Below are positions 1 to 8,834 of a DNA stretch of 64,000 nucleotides, piece after piece. The stretch spans positions 1,364,001 to 1,428,000 of the forward strand of contig NZ_CP038853.1 of NCBI RefSeq assembly GCF_004792415.1. Reading direction: 5' to 3'. The notes below the pieces were generated by a model that did no database searches, had not been told where the DNA came from, and worked only from the letters and a program-made list of their open reading frames with translations. The stretch is from Pantoea vagans (GTDB lineage: Bacteria; Pseudomonadota; Gammaproteobacteria; Enterobacterales; Enterobacteriaceae). Position 1 is the stretch's first letter. Every line of letters begins with the position of its first letter. Both the position numbers and the translations under genes were made by a program.

Positions 1-584
1 AGATCAAAGAAGAAGTGCTCGGAGTCGCGCAGGACTGGCGTCGCACCGGATACCACTGATTTCGGATCGATCAGCTCGGTCGGGCTGTAGGTCGCGCTGC
101 AGACTTCACAGTTGTCGCCATACTGGTCAGGCGACTTACATTTCGGGCAGGTGCCTTTCACAAAACGGTCCGGCAGGAACATCCCTTTTTCCGGATCGTA
201 AAGCTGGGAAATAGTACGGTTCTTAATAAAACCGTTCTCTTTCAGACGGCCGTAAATCAGCGCAGACAGCTCACGGTTTTCGTCGCCGTGAGTCGAATGA
301 TAGTTGTCATAGCTGACATTGAAACCGGCAAAGTCGGCTTCATGCTCGCTTTTCATCTCTGCAATCATCTGCTCCGGTGCAATGCCTAACTGCTGAGCTT
401 TCAGCATGATCGGCGTGCCATGCGCATCATCGGCGCAGATGAAGTAAACCTGATTGCCACGCATTCGCTGATAACGCACCCAAATGTCTGCCTGGATATG
501 CTCGAGCATGTGGCCGAGATGGATTGATCCGTTCGCGTAAGGCAATGCGCACGTTACCAGAATTTTTTTAGCGACTTGAGTCAT
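1..584 (-). CDS. metG: Methionyl-tRNA synthetase, N-terminal part (cut by window edge)
   Basis: Class I aminoacyl-tRNA synthetase that charges tRNA-Met in the cytoplasm. The visible ~194 residues begin [20 protein letters not shown] and contain the class I HIGH-type signature as HLGH near residue 24, then a CP1 zinc-binding region with two CxxC-type pairs (CPKC and CEVC, roughly residues 145-162). Both agree with the long E. coli-type MetG. The start ATG is at 582-584 and the gene runs off the left edge, so the KMSKS loop and C-terminal dimerisation domain are not visible. It is divergent from apbC/mrp, the same neighbour it has in E. coli. Identification is secure; only the 5' part can be judged. 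Confidence 0.97.
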   Translation of the reverse strand, partial: MTQVAKKILVTCALPYANGSIHLGHMLEHIQADIWVRYQRMRGNQVYFICADDAHGTPIMLKAQQLGIAPEQMIAEMKSEHEADFAGFNVSYDNYHSTHGDENRELSALIYGRLKENGFIKNRTISQLYDPEKGMFLPDRFVKGTCPKCKSPDQYGDNCEVCSATYSPTELIDPKSVVSGATPVLRDSEHFFFD

Positions 585-706
585 AGTTTGCGTAGCTTTC
601 TGTTGATTGAAAAAACGGGCTTAGATGGTAACTGAAGGCTTCTCCTGCGTAAACACAAGGGATTCACCCCTGCCAGTCGCCGCAGATCCACGAGCATCTG
701 ATATCA

Positions 707-712
707 TTGACA
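707..712 (+). promoter_or_regulatory. Possible -35 box of apbC
   Basis: A perfect TTGACA lies in the 177-base gap between the divergent metG and apbC starts, about 50 bases before the apbC ATG. The -10 region at the expected distance is poor, so this is only a suggestion. The apbC ribosome-binding site (AAGGAG, 750-755) is clear. Confidence 0.3.
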
Positions 713-761
713 ATACATCGCTGAAACACAGCGTAAGCACAGCAGAAATAAGGAGCAGGGG

Positions 762-1874
762 ATGACAGTACAATCCCGGGAACCGCATACGCCAGAGGGC
801 CTGCGCGCCATCGTGGCCGGCGTATTGAGAAGCTTTGAGCATCCGACCCTTAAGCAGAATCTCACCGCCCTGAAGGCGTTGCATCATGTGGCGCAGCTGG
901 ATGGAACGCTGCATGTTGAACTGCTGATGCCGTTTGCCTGGGCCAGTGGGTTCGACGACCTCAAAGAACAGGTCAGCGCCGACCTGCTGCGTCAGACCGG
1001 CGCCAGTGCCATCGACTGGCGGCTCAGCCACGATATTGCCACCCTGAAGCGGGTGAAAAACCAGCCGGGTGTGAACGGCGTCAAAAACATTATTGCGGTC
1101 AGCTCCGGCAAAGGCGGCGTCGGTAAATCCAGTACCGCCGTAAACATGGCGCTGGCGCTGGCAGCAGAAGGCGCACGGGTGGGGATTCTGGACGCCGATA
1201 TCTATGGCCCGTCAGTGCCGAACATGCTCGGCACCCAGGATCAACGCCCGACCTCGCCGGATGGCACCCATATGGCGCCGATTATGGCACACGGTCTGGC
1301 CACCAACTCCATCGGCTATCTGGTGACGGACGACAATGCGATGGTGTGGCGCGGGCCGATGGCCAGCAAGGCGCTGATGCAGCTGCTGAATGAGACGATG
1401 TGGCCGGAGCTGGATTATCTGGTGCTGGATATGCCGCCCGGCACCGGCGACATTCAACTGACGCTGGCGCAGAATGTACCGGTCACCGGTGCGCTGGTGG
1501 TGACCACGCCGCAGGACATCGCCCTGATTGATGCCCGCAAAGGGCTGGTGATGTTTGAAAAGGTCAATGTGCCGGTGCTGGGCGTGGTGGAAAATATGAG
1601 CCTGCATATCTGCAGTCAGTGTGGCTTCCACGAGCCAATCTTCGGCACCGGTGGCGCGCAGAAACTGGTGGAGGATTACCAGACGCAGCTGCTGGCCCAG
1701 CTGCCGCTGCACATCGATTTGCGTGAAGATCTTGATGAAGGTGAACCGACGGTAATTCGCCGTCCCGACAGCGAGTTTACCGCGCTCTATCGCCAGCTGG
1801 CCGGACGCGTTGCGGCTCAGCTTTACTGGCAGGGCGACGTGATCCCCGGCGACATCGCCTTCCGCGCGCTTTAA
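762..1874 (+). CDS. apbC: Iron-sulfur cluster carrier protein ApbC/Mrp
   Basis: Cytosolic P-loop ATPase of the Mrp/NBP35 family, which carries [4Fe-4S] clusters to apo-proteins. At 370 residues it has the usual enterobacterial length: an N-terminal MIP18-like (DUF59) domain over about residues 1-95, then the deviant Walker A motif GKGGVGKS at 116-123, Walker B-like LDMPPGTGD near 222-230, and the conserved cluster-binding CxxC (C284, C287) in ICSQCGF. The start is fixed by a strong AAGGAGCAGGGG upstream. It converges with the GNAT gene, overlapping its end by 4 bases, and is divergent from metG as in E. coli. Confidence 0.96.
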   Translation: MTVQSREPHTPEGLRAIVAGVLRSFEHPTLKQNLTALKALHHVAQLDGTLHVELLMPFAWASGFDDLKEQVSADLLRQTGASAIDWRLSHDIATLKRVKNQPGVNGVKNIIAVSSGKGGVGKSSTAVNMALALAAEGARVGILDADIYGPSVPNMLGTQDQRPTSPDGTHMAPIMAHGLATNSIGYLVTDDNAMVWRGPMASKALMQLLNETMWPELDYLVLDMPPGTGDIQLTLAQNVPVTGALVVTTPQDIALIDARKGLVMFEKVNVPVLGVVENMSLHICSQCGFHEPIFGTGGAQKLVEDYQTQLLAQLPLHIDLREDLDEGEPTVIRRPDSEFTALYRQLAGRVAAQLYWQGDVIPGDIAFRAL

Positions 1875-2326
1875 GCCCGACCCGACCCGCTGGCATAGTG
1901 TGAGGCCAGCGGGTAGTGCATCAACACGTAGCCGCCGTGCTCGCCTTCGCCCTGTGAAATCATCTTCCAGCCATGTTGCAGGTAAAAGGCCTGCGCCGCT
2001 TTGTTCTTCTGCAGGCACTTCAGCGCGCCGGTTGAGGTAAAGCGAGCTTCAACGGCTTCAAGTAAAGCGCTGCCCACGCCGCGTCCCTGCCAGTCAGGAT
2101 CGACATAAAGGCTGTGCAGGAAGTTGTCGTTTTCCAGCAGCCCCGCAAATCCGACGCGCTGTCCCTCAGCTTCCGCGACCAGCACGGTTTCCCCCAGAAT
2201 CACTCCATCAAAATCTTCCAGCTGCCACTCGCTGCCGTCGAGCCAGCGCCAGTTGTGTCGCCGCGCCGCCAGAAACAGCGTACGCAGGAAAGGACGATCG
2301 GCTTCCGTAAACGGACGAATCTCCAC
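1871..2326 (-). CDS. GNAT family N-acetyltransferase
   Basis: A 151-residue acetyltransferase of the GCN5-related family. The acetyl-CoA pyrophosphate-binding motif A is visible as a QGRGVGSALL segment at about residues 80-90 after the beta-strand LHSLYVDP, and a C-terminal AAQAFYLQHGW segment is typical of motif B. The substrate cannot be told from sequence. The start is the ATG at 2324-2326 with AGGGAGCT upstream on the minus strand. It is convergent with apbC and shares 4 bases with its end. Family assignment is firm; function is open. Confidence 0.88.
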   Translation of the reverse strand: MEIRPFTEADRPFLRTLFLAARRHNWRWLDGSEWQLEDFDGVILGETVLVAEAEGQRVGFAGLLENDNFLHSLYVDPDWQGRGVGSALLEAVEARFTSTGALKCLQKNKAAQAFYLQHGWKMISQGEGEHGGYVLMHYPLASHYASGSGRA

Positions 2327-2466
2327 AGGTCAGCTCCCTTATCATCGTGTCTTACAAAACTAGCAGTGATTCGTGAAGACGGGCGAAAAGATAAAGCGGG
2401 TTAAATGTCATGTAAATCGCTGTACACTGCCTGCCGGGCCAGAGAGCATCAGGCTCTCAGCGTTTG

Positions 2467-2503
2467 ATAGCTTTCGTTTATCAGATTGATAACGACCGCA
2501 TAT
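2467..2503 (+). promoter_or_regulatory. OxyR-type operator upstream of ahpC
   Basis: Two half-site pairs match the OxyR consensus ATAGnTnnnAnCTAT-N7-ATAGnTnnnAnCTAT in spacing: ATAGCTTTCGTTTAT (2467-2481), a 7-base spacer (2482-2488), and ATAACGACCGCATAT (2489-2503). The first module is good and the second is degenerate. The site ends 57 bases before the ahpC ATG, a sensible place for activation. ahpCF is a classic OxyR target in enterobacteria; binding here is inferred. Confidence 0.65.
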
Positions 2504-2560
2504 TAGATGTTGGCCCGAAAATTATGTAACCTGCATCACATATTTTAACGGAGGCCACAG

Positions 2561-3124
2561 ATGTCTATTATCAATACCAAAATCAAGCCGTTCAAAAACG
2601 CAGCATTCAAAAACGGCGAATTCATCGACGTAACCGAGAAAGACGTTGAAGGTAAATGGAGTGTGTTCTTCTTCTATCCAGCTGACTTCACCTTCGTCTG
2701 CCCGACCGAACTGGGCGACGTGGCTGACCACTACGAAGAATTCCAGAAACTGGGCGTAGATATCTACTCCGTTTCTACCGACACCCACTTTACCCACAAA
2801 GCCTGGCACGGTTCTTCAGACACCATCGCGAAAATTCAGTACGCGATGATCGGTGACCCGACTGGCGCGCTGACCCGTAACTTCGAAATTATGCGTGAAG
2901 ACGAAGGCCTGGCTGACCGTGGTACGTTCATCGTTGACCCGAAAGGCGTTATCCAGGCTATCGAAATCACTGCTGAAGGCATTGGCCGTGACGCCTCTGA
3001 CCTGCTGCGCAAAGTGAAAGCGGCTCAGTACGTGGCTTCTCACCCAGGTGAAGTGTGCCCGGCTAAATGGAAAGAAGGTGATGCAACACTGGCTCCGTCT
3101 CTGGACCTGGTTGGCAAAATCTAA
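2561..3124 (+). CDS. ahpC: Alkyl hydroperoxide reductase subunit C (peroxiredoxin)
   Basis: Typical 2-Cys peroxiredoxin of 187 residues that reduces H2O2 and organic hydroperoxides in the cytosol. The peroxidatic cysteine is C47 in FTFVCPTE and the resolving cysteine is C166 in GEVCPAK; both are in canonical positions. The start ATG follows the ribosome-binding site ACGGAGG. It is the first gene of ahpCF, 71 bases before ahpF, with a terminator-like hairpin between the two that should make AhpC more abundant than its reductase. An OxyR-like site lies upstream. Confidence 0.98.
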   Translation: MSIINTKIKPFKNAAFKNGEFIDVTEKDVEGKWSVFFFYPADFTFVCPTELGDVADHYEEFQKLGVDIYSVSTDTHFTHKAWHGSSDTIAKIQYAMIGDPTGALTRNFEIMREDEGLADRGTFIVDPKGVIQAIEITAEGIGRDASDLLRKVKAAQYVASHPGEVCPAKWKEGDATLAPSLDLVGKI

Positions 3125-3153
3125 TTCCGCTTCGCCCTTTCGACCATTCTCCA

Positions 3154-3180
3154 ATCGGGTGCTGCGGCACCCGATTTTTT
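3154..3180 (+). terminator. Intercistronic terminator/attenuator between ahpC and ahpF
   Basis: A perfect 9-bp stem ATCGGGTGC (3154-3162) / GCACCCGAT (3167-3175) with tetraloop TGCG runs directly into a T tract (3175-3180). It sits 30 bases after the ahpC stop and 16 bases before the ahpF start. It reads as a partial Rho-independent terminator that lowers ahpF relative to ahpC. Confidence 0.85.
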
Positions 3181-3195
3181 GACCAGGATATCACT

Positions 3196-4764
3196 ATGCT
3201 CGACACAAATTTGAAGACGCAGCTCAAGGCTTACCTTGAGAAATTAACCAAACCTGTTGAGTTGATCGCCACCCTGGATGAGGGTGCAAAATCAACCGAG
3301 ATCCGTGAACTGTTGGTTGATATCGCCGGCCTGTCTGACAAAGTCAGCTTCCGCGAAGAGAACGATCGTCAGGTGCGTAAGCCCTCATTTCTGATTACTA
3401 ACCCAGGTTCGAACAGCGGCCCGCGTTTTGCCGGTTCTCCACTGGGTCACGAATTTACCTCACTGGTGCTGGCACTGTTACAGACCGGTGGGCATCCTTC
3501 GAAAGAAGCACAGAGCCTGCTGGATCAGATCGCGGCGCTGGACAGTGACTTCCATTTCGAAACTTACTATTCACTCTCATGCCATAACTGCCCTGACGTG
3601 GTTCAGGCGCTGAACCTGATGGCGGTGATTAACCCGCGCATCAGCCACACCGCTATCGATGGTGGCCTGTTCCAGAATGAGATTCAGGAACGCAACGTGA
3701 TGGGCGTGCCAGCGGTTTACCTGAATGGTAAAGAGTTTGGTCAGGGCCGCATGAGCCTGGCGGAAATCGTCAGCAAAGTAGACACCAACGCCGATAAACG
3801 CGCGGCGGAAGAGCTGAACAAGCGTGACGCCTATGAAGTCCTGATTATCGGCAGCGGCCCGGCGGGCGCAGCGGCAGCGGTCTACTCAGCACGTAAAGGT
3901 ATCCGTACCGGTCTGCTGGGCGAGCGTTTTGGCGGCCAGGTGCTGGACACGGTGGATATCGAAAACTATATCTCCGTGCCGAAAACCGAAGGGGCAAAGC
4001 TGGCAGGTGCACTGCGCGCACACGTTGATGATTACAACGTGGACGTCATCGAAAGCCAGAGCGCCATCAAACTGATTCCGGCGGCGAAAGAGGGCGGACT
4101 GCACGCCATCGAAACCGCCTCCGGCGCAGTACTGAAATCACGCAGCATCATCCTGGCGACCGGCGCACGCTGGCGTAACATGGGTGTGCCGGGTGAAGAA
4201 GAGTACCGCACCAAAGGCGTGACCTACTGCCCGCACTGCGATGGCCCGCTGTTCAAAGGCAAGCGCACGGCTGTGATAGGTGGCGGTAACTCCGGTGTTG
4301 AAGCGGCTATTGACCTGGCGGGTATCGTTGAACACGTTACGCTGCTGGAGTTTGCCGGTGAGATGCGTGCCGACCAGGTGCTGCAGGATAAACTGCGCAG
4401 TCTGAAGAACGTGGATGTGATCCTGAACGCGCAGACCACCGAAGTGAAAGGCGACGGCACTAAAGTGACCGGCCTGCACTATATTGACCGTACGACGCAG
4501 ACCACCCACGAGCTGCCGCTCTCCGGTATCTTCGTTCAGATTGGTCTGCTGCCGAACACCCCATGGCTGGAAGGCGCGGTTGAGCGCAACAAAATGGGTG
4601 AGATCATTATCGATGGTAAATGCGAAACCAGCCTGAAAGGCGTGTTCGCTGCGGGTGACTGCACCACCGTGCCGTACAAGCAGATCATCATCGCCAGCGG
4701 CGAAGGTGCCAAAGCCTCACTGAGCGCATTTGACTATCTGATCCGTACTAAGTCGGCTGAATAA
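3196..4764 (+). CDS. ahpF: Alkyl hydroperoxide reductase subunit F (NADH:AhpC oxidoreductase)
   Basis: Flavoprotein disulfide reductase of 522 residues that passes electrons from NADH to AhpC. In order: an N-terminal double thioredoxin-like domain with redox pair C129/C132 (SCHNCPD), an FAD-binding Rossmann motif [11 protein letters not shown] at about 218-228, the thioredoxin-reductase-type active site C345/C348 (YCPHCDG), and an NAD-binding motif GGGNSGVE around 361-368. Length and cysteine positions match E. coli AhpF. It is the second gene of ahpCF and is followed by a strong terminator. Confidence 0.98.
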   Translation: MLDTNLKTQLKAYLEKLTKPVELIATLDEGAKSTEIRELLVDIAGLSDKVSFREENDRQVRKPSFLITNPGSNSGPRFAGSPLGHEFTSLVLALLQTGGHPSKEAQSLLDQIAALDSDFHFETYYSLSCHNCPDVVQALNLMAVINPRISHTAIDGGLFQNEIQERNVMGVPAVYLNGKEFGQGRMSLAEIVSKVDTNADKRAAEELNKRDAYEVLIIGSGPAGAAAAVYSARKGIRTGLLGERFGGQVLDTVDIENYISVPKTEGAKLAGALRAHVDDYNVDVIESQSAIKLIPAAKEGGLHAIETASGAVLKSRSIILATGARWRNMGVPGEEEYRTKGVTYCPHCDGPLFKGKRTAVIGGGNSGVEAAIDLAGIVEHVTLLEFAGEMRADQVLQDKLRSLKNVDVILNAQTTEVKGDGTKVTGLHYIDRTTQTTHELPLSGIFVQIGLLPNTPWLEGAVERNKMGEIIIDGKCETSLKGVFAAGDCTTVPYKQIIIASGEGAKASLSAFDYLIRTKSAE

Positions 4765-4784
4765 CGTTTCGTCAGCCAGACAAC

Positions 4785-4817
4785 AGCCCTTCAGCATCCA
4801 TGCTGAGGGGCTTTTTT
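4785..4817 (+). terminator. Rho-independent terminator after ahpF
   Basis: A 13-bp stem (4785-4797 with 4800-4812, one G-U pair, very tight 2-base apex that would open to a small loop) is followed by a T run to 4817. It closes the ahpCF operon and reaches the end of the convergent transporter gene, so it may act in both directions. Confidence 0.85.
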
Positions 4818-4818
4818 A

Positions 4819-5778
4819 TTAATAGCCCGCCAGCGTCATCAGCATCATCCATACTGGCGTCGTCACCGCCGCAAATACCGTTGAAAAGAGCATACTCGCC
4901 GCCGCCGGGCCAGGAATGACATTGAACTTCTGCGACATCAGATAGACGTTAACTCCGACCGCCATCGACCCCAGCAATACCACCACTTTACTCTCCAGCG
5001 GCGGCAAGCCGGTCAGCCAGGCAATCGCCCATACCGTCATCGGCTGCAGGACCAGCTTCAGCAGGCAGATGGTATAGCTCTCTTTAAGTCCATCCCGCAC
5101 CCGATAGTGCGCCAGGCTCATGCCCAGTGTGACCAGCGACAGGGGCGCGGCCAGTGAAGCCAGCATCTTTAACGGTTCCGCGGCGAGCATCGGCAAAGGA
5201 CGTTGCAGAAAACTCCAGGCCGTTCCGCTGAGAATGCCGATGATCAGCGGATTCTTCAGCACGCCAGTCAGGGTGTGCCACACGCCTTGCAGCGAGAAGC
5301 TGCCCTGTTTCGCCCACTCGACCGAAACGGTGAGTAAGGTCCAGAGGATCAGGCTGTTAAACACCAGCACCAGCGCCACCGGGGGCAGGGCTTCTGGCCC
5401 GAGCAGCACAGTAGCTACCGGGATCCCCAGCATCACGTTGTTGGAAAAGATGCCGCCCAGGGCAAAGACCGAAGCCGCCACGCCATCCAGATTAAACAGC
5501 CTTGTTGCCAGCACTCTCCCCACGATAAACACCAGCAGGCAACTGCCGAAGAAGGCCAGGAGCAGACGCGCATCCACCGGCGGACTTTGCGAGAAGGTGC
5601 TCATCACCCGAAACAGCATGCAGGGCAGCGCGACGTTAAACACAAAGCGGTTCATCCCTTCACTGATGCTGGCGGGCCATTTTCCGAGGCGCGTCAGGCA
5701 GTATCCAAGCAAAATCAGGATAAACAGCGGAGCTGACAGATAAATTTGATGGCTAAGGCTTTCAAACAGCAGTGGCAT
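4819..5778 (-). CDS. AEC family transporter (auxin efflux carrier fold)
   Basis: A 319-residue integral membrane protein with about ten hydrophobic segments and the AEC/MdcF family pattern: an N-terminal ILLGYCLTRLG helix, NRFVFNVALPCMLF with the conserved asparagine and proline of the first crossover, and a matching C-terminal half (LLGSMAVGVNVYLMS). Members carry small organic anions such as malonate or oxalate; the substrate is not evident. The start ATG is at 5776-5778. The gene is monocistronic, convergent with ahpF, and marks the right edge of conserved core sequence before the accessory patch. Confidence 0.85.
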   Translation of the reverse strand: MPLLFESLSHQIYLSAPLFILILLGYCLTRLGKWPASISEGMNRFVFNVALPCMLFRVMSTFSQSPPVDARLLLAFFGSCLLVFIVGRVLATRLFNLDGVAASVFALGGIFSNNVMLGIPVATVLLGPEALPPVALVLVFNSLILWTLLTVSVEWAKQGSFSLQGVWHTLTGVLKNPLIIGILSGTAWSFLQRPLPMLAAEPLKMLASLAAPLSLVTLGMSLAHYRVRDGLKESYTICLLKLVLQPMTVWAIAWLTGLPPLESKVVVLLGSMAVGVNVYLMSQKFNVIPGPAAASMLFSTVFAAVTTPVWMMLMTLAGY

Positions 5779-5875
5779 AGGGAGAGTCTGGTCAGACGAT
5801 GATTAGTTACCAGACTAACAAATTGCTAACTAACTGTTAACTATAACGGTGTCCGGATTGAGTGCAGCAGGGACG

Positions 5876-6076
5876 CTAGCCTAACCAGCGGCGTGCCTGC
5901 TGGTCACTGATATCGCGATAATAGACGCGATGAATGATTTCGCCGCAGCCCGAACAGTGCGCGGAAATATAGGTGGAAAGATAAGATCTGCCATTTGGCG
6001 CGATAGCACCCCGACGTTCAATAATAATATCCTGCCATCGATGGCGGTGAGGAATAAGCGCTGATAATCGCATCAT
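5876..6076 (-). CDS. Small hypothetical protein with His/Cys pairs
   Basis: A 66-residue basic protein of unknown function. An N-terminal HRHRW segment and a central HCSGCGEIIH segment give a possible zinc-binding His/Cys set, and the C-terminus is DQQARRWLG. A good AGGAT ribosome-binding sequence lies just upstream; its spacing fits the second of two adjacent ATGs (6071-6073) slightly better than the first (6074-6076). The composition looks like a real small protein rather than a shadow, and no gene overlaps it on either strand. It sits between the AEC transporter and the integrase remnant. No family is recognised. Confidence 0.5.
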   Translation of the reverse strand: MMRLSALIPHRHRWQDIIIERRGAIAPNGRSYLSTYISAHCSGCGEIIHRVYYRDISDQQARRWLG

Positions 6077-6423
6077 ACATCCTGAATAGTATGAAGTTCC
6101 GTTTCAGGAGTTGTTAACTCCATGAAATGTGGTGTTTTTTACGATGACGCTGCGAGCAGGTTAATTATTATGGGGCGATCGTTGAAACTATGGGAAATAG
6201 CCTTCCTGAGGTTAGTAGATTGAATATACCTATAAAGAGGTATCCCTGAGGCCCGCAGCATTAAGCCTTTTTTTGCCCCGCTAAGCGTTGATCGGGATCA
6301 TGTGAATGGGTTCAGCGGTGAACATTCCCGGGACGGTCACTGCTTGCTTTCGCAGCACGCCACAAGCATCTCAAGATTTACAAATCACTGTTCAAAATAT
6401 CTATCACTGAACGCTAAGACATT
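6077..6423. other. 347-base gap between the small CxxC gene and the integrase remnant
   Basis: No convincing gene. AT-richer than its left flank. A 33-codon frame (6122-6223, plus) with a distant AGGAG is too short to support. A small 6-bp hairpin (6226-6243) and a T7 run near 6269 are present. Probably eroded island sequence. Confidence 0.4.
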
Positions 6424-7007
6424 GTGTCTAAGTCGCCAACTGATGGCTTTGTGCCAGCATCATCGAAAGTAAGATTCGGCGCGTATAGTGCGGTAAAGAT
6501 GGATCACGTTGTATTGGCATACACGGAAGCAAGAAGAGGTGAGATCGCTAAGATAGAGAAGTCACAAATTAAATTCGACAAAGATACCCAGCGCTACCAT
6601 CTCCTGATCGCCCAGGGAGGGCAAAGGAAAGACGGAGAATGCTGCAAGACAGGTAGTCGCCACCCTAAATTGATCGAACGGGGAGTAATAGAATACGTTG
6701 ATCGCCAATGGAAAGATCGAATTTTCTCCGAAGTGGCAGGTACGAACATGACTCAGATCGACAAAGTGTTTGCTGATCTGCGTGATCAGCTTGAGTTTTG
6801 TATCTGGATGACTACGGAAAACGGTGGTTGCTGAATTCCATTCGTCATAGGGTTTGCTCTTCGGCAATAGCTGGTTGGGTGAAAAACATTCTGCACCTAC
6901 AGCAAACCGTAGGTCACGAAAAAAGCGGAGGGATCACTAAACGCTATTTGCATAAGTTTCCCTTATCCTCAGTTTCTTATGTAATTGATGGTATTGATTG
7001 GGAGTGA
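6424..7007 (+). pseudogene. Tyrosine recombinase (phage/island integrase) remnant, frameshifted
   Basis: Two consecutive frames together give a decayed C-terminal catalytic domain. The first (to 6834) contains AYTEARRGEIAKIE, the box I region around the catalytic arginine, with the usual glycine of TGxRRGE changed to E, then HPKLIERGVIEYVDRQ. The second, shifted frame (from about 6800 to 7007) contains HRVCSSAIAGW, where the HxxR box has been corrupted, and VGHEKSGGITKRYLHKF with the conserved late His and the nucleophile-type Tyr, ending VIDGIDWE. The middle segment also looks frameshifted. The N-terminal arm-binding and core-binding domains are missing. It is therefore non-functional and marks an old integration event beside the T6SS-type module. 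Confidence 0.82.
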
Positions 7008-7010
7008 ATA

Positions 7011-7047
7011 AAATAGCCAAGTTCTGTGCTTGGCTATTTATTTTATT
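7011..7047. terminator. Bidirectional terminator between integrase remnant and putative immunity gene
   Basis: A perfect 11-bp stem AAATAGCCAAG (7011-7021) / CTTGGCTATTT (7029-7039), 7-base loop, followed by a T-rich tail. A-rich sequence on the other side lets it work for the minus-strand PAAR/effector/immunity operon as well. Confidence 0.8.
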
Positions 7048-7051
7048 TCCG

Positions 7052-7474
7052 TTAAATGAATGGTGGTAAATAGAAAGCTGATAACATCATGAATAGAAAA
7101 ATAATACCGACAATGGAAAGTCGCACTTTTACCCGTAACCAATCGGTGTACTGATTAGGAAGTTCTTTAATAAATCGAATTTGTTCATTATCCATTCCTC
7201 GCGTATGGAATGAGTTTTCTTTAAAGTATAACGCTTTAATAAAGAATGCATCACGCATAAACGAGAAAAAGAACCCCCCATCCTGATAAATTAAAACTTC
7301 TGCTGGTCTTGCTCCAAATTTATCGACAAATAGCGAGCAGAGAGTAATGAATTTATTTTTCGAAATGTAATTGTAAATAATAGAAATAATTGTTATGAGT
7401 ATCAGACATAAACACAATACCAATCCAATAGAGTTTCGATGCATAATTATAAAATCAATTACCGATAGTTTCAT
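7052..7474 (-). CDS. Putative immunity protein of the PAAR effector (membrane protein)
   Basis: A 140-residue protein from the ATG at 7472-7474 (a longer frame reaches 7528 but lies inside the effector gene). It has a hydrophobic segment near the N-terminus (SIGLVLCLCLILITIISIIY) and another near the C-terminus (LSIVGIIFLFMMLSAFYL), flanking a soluble central part with FGARPAEVLIYQDGGFF. It recognises no family known to me. The inferred role rests on position: last gene of a three-gene unit, overlapping the toxin's 3' end by 20 bases, with inner-membrane topology suited to blocking a pore-forming effector. The low GC matches the effector C-terminus. A terminator lies just downstream. Confidence 0.6.
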   Translation of the reverse strand: MKLSVIDFIIMHRNSIGLVLCLCLILITIISIIYNYISKNKFITLCSLFVDKFGARPAEVLIYQDGGFFFSFMRDAFFIKALYFKENSFHTRGMDNEQIRFIKELPNQYTDWLRVKVRLSIVGIIFLFMMLSAFYLPPFI

Positions 7475-8834
7475 ACAACTCTTCTCCACCCCATTCACCG
7501 AATGCGCCACCTGCATTACTACCGACATAGCCTAAACCAGCCCCAGCGATCACAGAGCAAGCAAGCCCTCCAGCACCAGCAGTACCAATGCCGATAGCTA
7601 TACAAAGAGGTATTGCTAAATAACCAGCGGCAACACCAACTCCCGTACTCAAAGCAAAACTACCTATCTCAGTATACCTTTTCTTAGTACATTCAGCTTC
7701 GCGACCAACAGAACATGCCTCATGGATTTCGTTAAGAGAATGGAGTCCGCTAAAACCAATGCCCAAATAACCAGTGTAACGCATTGCTTTTACGTATTTA
7801 GCTGCCTTTTCGATGTGGGTTGCATAACCTTCAATGTCACTAATCCCCGTTTCATTCCATTTGTGGGTAATAGAGCTACTGGACAGGCCAAGCGCATTTT
7901 TTATTTTGGTATACTCTCCGAATTTCATAGCCTTATTCAGGAAGTTCACTTTGAGTATGGATTCAAGCTCTTTAAAAAACTGGCTACGTCGGACATAAAA
8001 TTGTTCACCAATTAATGCACCACGTGTTATGTAGGTGTTTTTATATGTTTCCTGGATCTCTTTGAGTATTTTTTCGATACTCTCAAAGTATTTTCCAACA
8101 GGATCAGCAGCAAGGCCAATTCCTGTATCAGCGTAGCTAGTAAAATTAGCTATGGTAGCGTAATGCTTATGTAGGAAGTTAGCTTCCTTGTGCGTCAATG
8201 GTGCCAATGCCGCATCAACTCGCGTTTTAGCATTCTCCATGTGGGCGATCTGTTCGTCATCCTGCTGATCGGGATGAACCAGAAGCATTATAGAACCGGC
8301 TTTATAGCTTTGGTCAGCACCGTTAAGCGTGGCGAATAGTTCCTTTGCTCCGGCTGGTGGGTTCTCAGTGAATAGCAGACGCTGCCAGGCCTCTGTAGTC
8401 CCTCCATAGGGGAGAACGGCAAAACCTGCATCAATACCTGTTTTCTTTTTCGCTGTCTGGGCGTGTTGTTCTGGTGCTGGCTCAATCGGCCCTGGTAGTA
8501 CAGGCATTTTGACGAGGTGAGATAGATCGGTGTGCGTTACGGTTGGTTCTCCAACCAGTTCATAATAATCATCCCAGTTTGAAGGAACGAACTTCGATTT
8601 GCAGGGGCAGGAGCTATAACTGTCCAGTGTTCCGGCAATCTTTTTACCATGTATGTCATCGTCATTAAGCCCGCCGCAAATACGGTAATGGCCTGGATGT
8701 TTGCCGCAGGAAACTTTATGACCTTCGCACGCCATGTCTTTATCGAAAAATTGGTGATCGGTACAACCTTCGAGGATTCTTCCGCCGCAAACAGTCTTAT
8801 CACCTCTGAACAAAAAGTAACCTTTGACCCCCAT
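7455..8834 (-). CDS. PAAR-domain T6SS effector with glycine-rich membrane-active C-terminus
   Basis: 459 residues. Residues 1-85 are a PAAR-type spike-tip domain of the enterobacterial pattern: RGDKTVCGGRILEG, a central EGHKVSCGKHPGHYRICGG, then AGTLDSYSSCPCKSKFVPS. This fold caps VgrG and carries the rest of the protein through a type VI apparatus. Residues ~90-230 are a linker/adaptor region, ~230-355 are mostly helical and polar, and ~355-459 hold hydrophobic, glycine-rich helices (GVGVAAGYLAIPLCIAIG, then GTAGAGGLACSVIAGAGLGY), like glycine-zipper pore formers. Pore formation is inferred, not shown. The start ATG overlaps the stop of the upstream PAAR gene (TAATG). No T6SS structural genes are in the window, so the module is an orphan here. 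Confidence 0.78.
   Translation of the reverse strand: MGVKGYFLFRGDKTVCGGRILEGCTDHQFFDKDMACEGHKVSCGKHPGHYRICGGLNDDDIHGKKIAGTLDSYSSCPCKSKFVPSNWDDYYELVGEPTVTHTDLSHLVKMPVLPGPIEPAPEQHAQTAKKKTGIDAGFAVLPYGGTTEAWQRLLFTENPPAGAKELFATLNGADQSYKAGSIMLLVHPDQQDDEQIAHMENAKTRVDAALAPLTHKEANFLHKHYATIANFTSYADTGIGLAADPVGKYFESIEKILKEIQETYKNTYITRGALIGEQFYVRRSQFFKELESILKVNFLNKAMKFGEYTKIKNALGLSSSSITHKWNETGISDIEGYATHIEKAAKYVKAMRYTGYLGIGFSGLHSLNEIHEACSVGREAECTKKRYTEIGSFALSTGVGVAAGYLAIPLCIAIGIGTAGAGGLACSVIAGAGLGYVGSNAGGAFGEWGGEELYETIGN

Noticed and set aside
621..1031. 136-codon minus-strand frame between metG and apbC
   Set aside because: Covers the apbC promoter and 5' end and has no recognisable domain.
1212..2018. 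268-codon minus-strand frame over apbC
   Set aside because: Shadow of apbC with biased Arg/Gln/His composition; would overlap both apbC and the GNAT gene.
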